6,971 nucleotides of DNA from Ignavibacteria bacterium (lineage in GTDB: Bacteria; Bacteroidota; Ignavibacteria; Ignavibacteriales; Melioribacteraceae). Location: NCBI GenBank assembly GCA_027347545.1, contig DAIEQT010000062.1:1-6971 (forward strand), read 5' to 3'. The notes beneath the pieces were generated by a model, which was not told the DNA's origin, did not search any database, and was given only the letters and a program-made list of their open reading frames with translations. Of this stretch, positions 6,568-6,971 are shown piece by piece (the stretch's first letter is position 1; each line of letters begins with the position of its first letter). A program made the translations under genes and the position numbers.

Positions 6568-6594
6568 AAAAGAGGCGGCTTTTGCCGCCTTTTT
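6568..6594 (+). terminator. Rho-independent terminator after kamA
   Basis: Stem GGCGGC (6574-6579), loop TTTT (6580-6583), stem GCCGCC (6584-6589), then a T run (6590-6594) that also pairs with the preceding AAAGA. It starts two bases after the kamA stop. The A-rich left flank could make it work, more weakly, on the other strand as well. Confidence 0.93.
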
Positions 6595-6614
6595 AATTTA
6601 TAAATCCTATCATG

Positions 6615-6632
6615 AATAAAATCAATTTTATT
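6615..6632. repeat. AT-only inverted repeat
   Basis: AATAAAAT (6615-6622) and ATTTTATT (6625-6632) are exact inverted copies separated by two bases. The spacer is too short for a good hairpin, and there is no GC content or tail for a terminator. It may be a protein-binding dyad or chance. Confidence 0.4.
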
Positions 6633-6633
6633 T

Positions 6634-6646
6634 AGTAATGATTACT
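6634..6646. promoter_or_regulatory. Perfect 13-base palindrome, candidate operator
   Basis: AGTAAT-G-ATTACT is an exact inverted repeat around G6640. It lies about 55 bases upstream of the -33 element of the next gene, in DNA without coding capacity, so it may bind a dimeric regulator. Its right half is the start of a 9-base direct repeat. Confidence 0.4.
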
Positions 6647-6669
6647 CAATAAAACAATTCGATTACTCA
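6640..6669 (+). repeat. Direct repeat GATTACTCA x2 spaced 21 bases
   Basis: GATTACTCA occurs at 6640-6648 and 6661-6669. Start-to-start spacing is 21 bases, two helical turns, so both copies would face the same side of the DNA. This is a typical arrangement for an upstream activator site. No known regulator is recognised. Confidence 0.45.
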
Positions 6670-6700
6670 TCTCTAACAAAACCCAGCATATTAAATATTA

Positions 6701-6731
6701 TTGAAGATTGAACCTACTCTCCATATATTTG
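6701..6731 (+). promoter_or_regulatory. Bacteroidota-type promoter for the aldehyde dehydrogenase gene
   Basis: TTG at 6701-6703, 20 bases, then TATATTTG at 6724-6731, an exact match to TAnnTTTG with the usual spacing. Transcription would start a few bases after 6731. This leaves a leader of about 20 bases before ATG 6755 and makes the in-frame ATG 6734 unlikely as the start. Confidence 0.65.
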
Positions 6732-6742
6732 GAATGAAAATT

Positions 6743-6748
6743 AAGGAA
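6743..6748 (+). promoter_or_regulatory. Ribosome-binding site deciding the aldehyde dehydrogenase start
   Basis: AAGGAA lies 6 bases before ATG 6755. The alternative in-frame ATG 6734 lies before this motif and overlaps the predicted promoter/start region, so 6755 is preferred. Confidence 0.65.
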
Positions 6749-6754
6749 CCGGAA

Positions 6755-6971
6755 ATGAATTTTGACAAAGATTTAGAGTCAATTCAAGAAGCTCGAACGT
6801 TAGCCAAAACAGCAAAAGAAGCCCAACTAGAATTCAAACATTACAACCAGGAACAAGTTGATAAAATTGTAAAAGCTATGGCTGAAGCCGGCTTTAGAGA
6901 ATCCGAACGTTTGGCAAAAATGGCGCACGAAGAAACCGGTTTTGGAAAAGTTCAGGATAAAATTATAAAAA
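6755..6971 (+). CDS. Aldehyde dehydrogenase, probably CoA-acylating type, N-terminal part (3' truncated by window edge)
   Basis: 72 codons are visible: 'MNFDKDLESIQEARTLA', then 'FKHYNQEQVDKIVKAMAEAG', 'LAKMAHEETGFGKVQDKII'. This pattern (an N-terminal helix with xxVDKI, then LAxxAxEETGxGxxxDKxxK) is characteristic of CoA-acylating aldehyde dehydrogenases such as acetaldehyde dehydrogenase, the N-terminal domain of AdhE, and relatives acting on other aldehydes. Members oxidise an aldehyde to the acyl-CoA with NAD+, or run in reverse. The NAD-binding region, catalytic cysteine and any C-terminal alcohol dehydrogenase domain lie beyond the window, so substrate and subtype cannot be set. It has its own promoter and is separated from kamA by a terminator, so it is probably a different transcription unit. 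Confidence 0.82.
   Translation, partial: MNFDKDLESIQEARTLAKTAKEAQLEFKHYNQEQVDKIVKAMAEAGFRESERLAKMAHEETGFGKVQDKIIK

Noticed and set aside
6595..6754. Small RNA or riboswitch in the spacer before the aldehyde dehydrogenase
   Set aside because: The predicted promoter lies only about 20 bases from the start codon, leaving no room for a leader riboswitch, and the upstream part shows short DNA-type repeats rather than a GC-containing folded structure. No tRNA, rRNA, CRISPR or mobile element was recognised anywhere in the window.

Overview
This is an AT-rich bacterial window in which every recognisable gene lies on the + strand. Two promoter-like sites match the TTG / TAnnTTTG consensus used by the primary sigma factor of Bacteroidota and relatives, and Shine-Dalgarno use is patchy. 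Together with the gene content this suggests the Bacteroidota/Ignavibacteriota/Chlorobiota group, possibly an uncultured Ignavibacteria-like lineage. That placement is inference; no rRNA or tRNA is present to confirm it.

Layout. Positions 1-369 hold the 3' part of gpsA (glycerol-3-phosphate dehydrogenase, phospholipid precursor synthesis). A short spacer leads to a complete recG (451-2628), the fork-remodelling DNA helicase. A 111-base AT-rich spacer carries a promoter candidate at 2698-2727. A tightly packed four-gene unit follows: two tandem ATP-grasp ligases that resemble D-Ala-D-Ala ligase (ATGA overlap), a GNAT acetyltransferase (23-base overlap) and a lysine 2,3-aminomutase of the radical SAM family (29-base gap). 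A strong intrinsic terminator at 6568-6594 closes it. A regulatory-looking spacer with a perfect 13-base palindrome, a 9-base direct repeat and a perfect TTG-N20-TATATTTG promoter leads to the first 72 codons of an aldehyde dehydrogenase related to CoA-acylating acetaldehyde dehydrogenases.

The most interesting part is the four-gene unit at 2698-6594. It has its own promoter candidate, overlapping genes and its own terminator, and it is not a peptidoglycan operon. Both ligases lack the N-terminal GGxSxE signature of true Ddl and carry Trp where Ddl has the omega-loop Tyr (YEAKW instead of YEAKY). The aminomutase keeps the aspartates that bind lysine. The simplest model is a small-molecule pathway: lysine is converted to beta-lysine, one or two ATP-dependent ligations follow, and an N-acetylation caps the product. 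The result would be a short, possibly beta-lysine-containing, acetylated amide or dipeptide. The product and its role (compatible solute, signalling or protective metabolite) cannot be read from the sequence.
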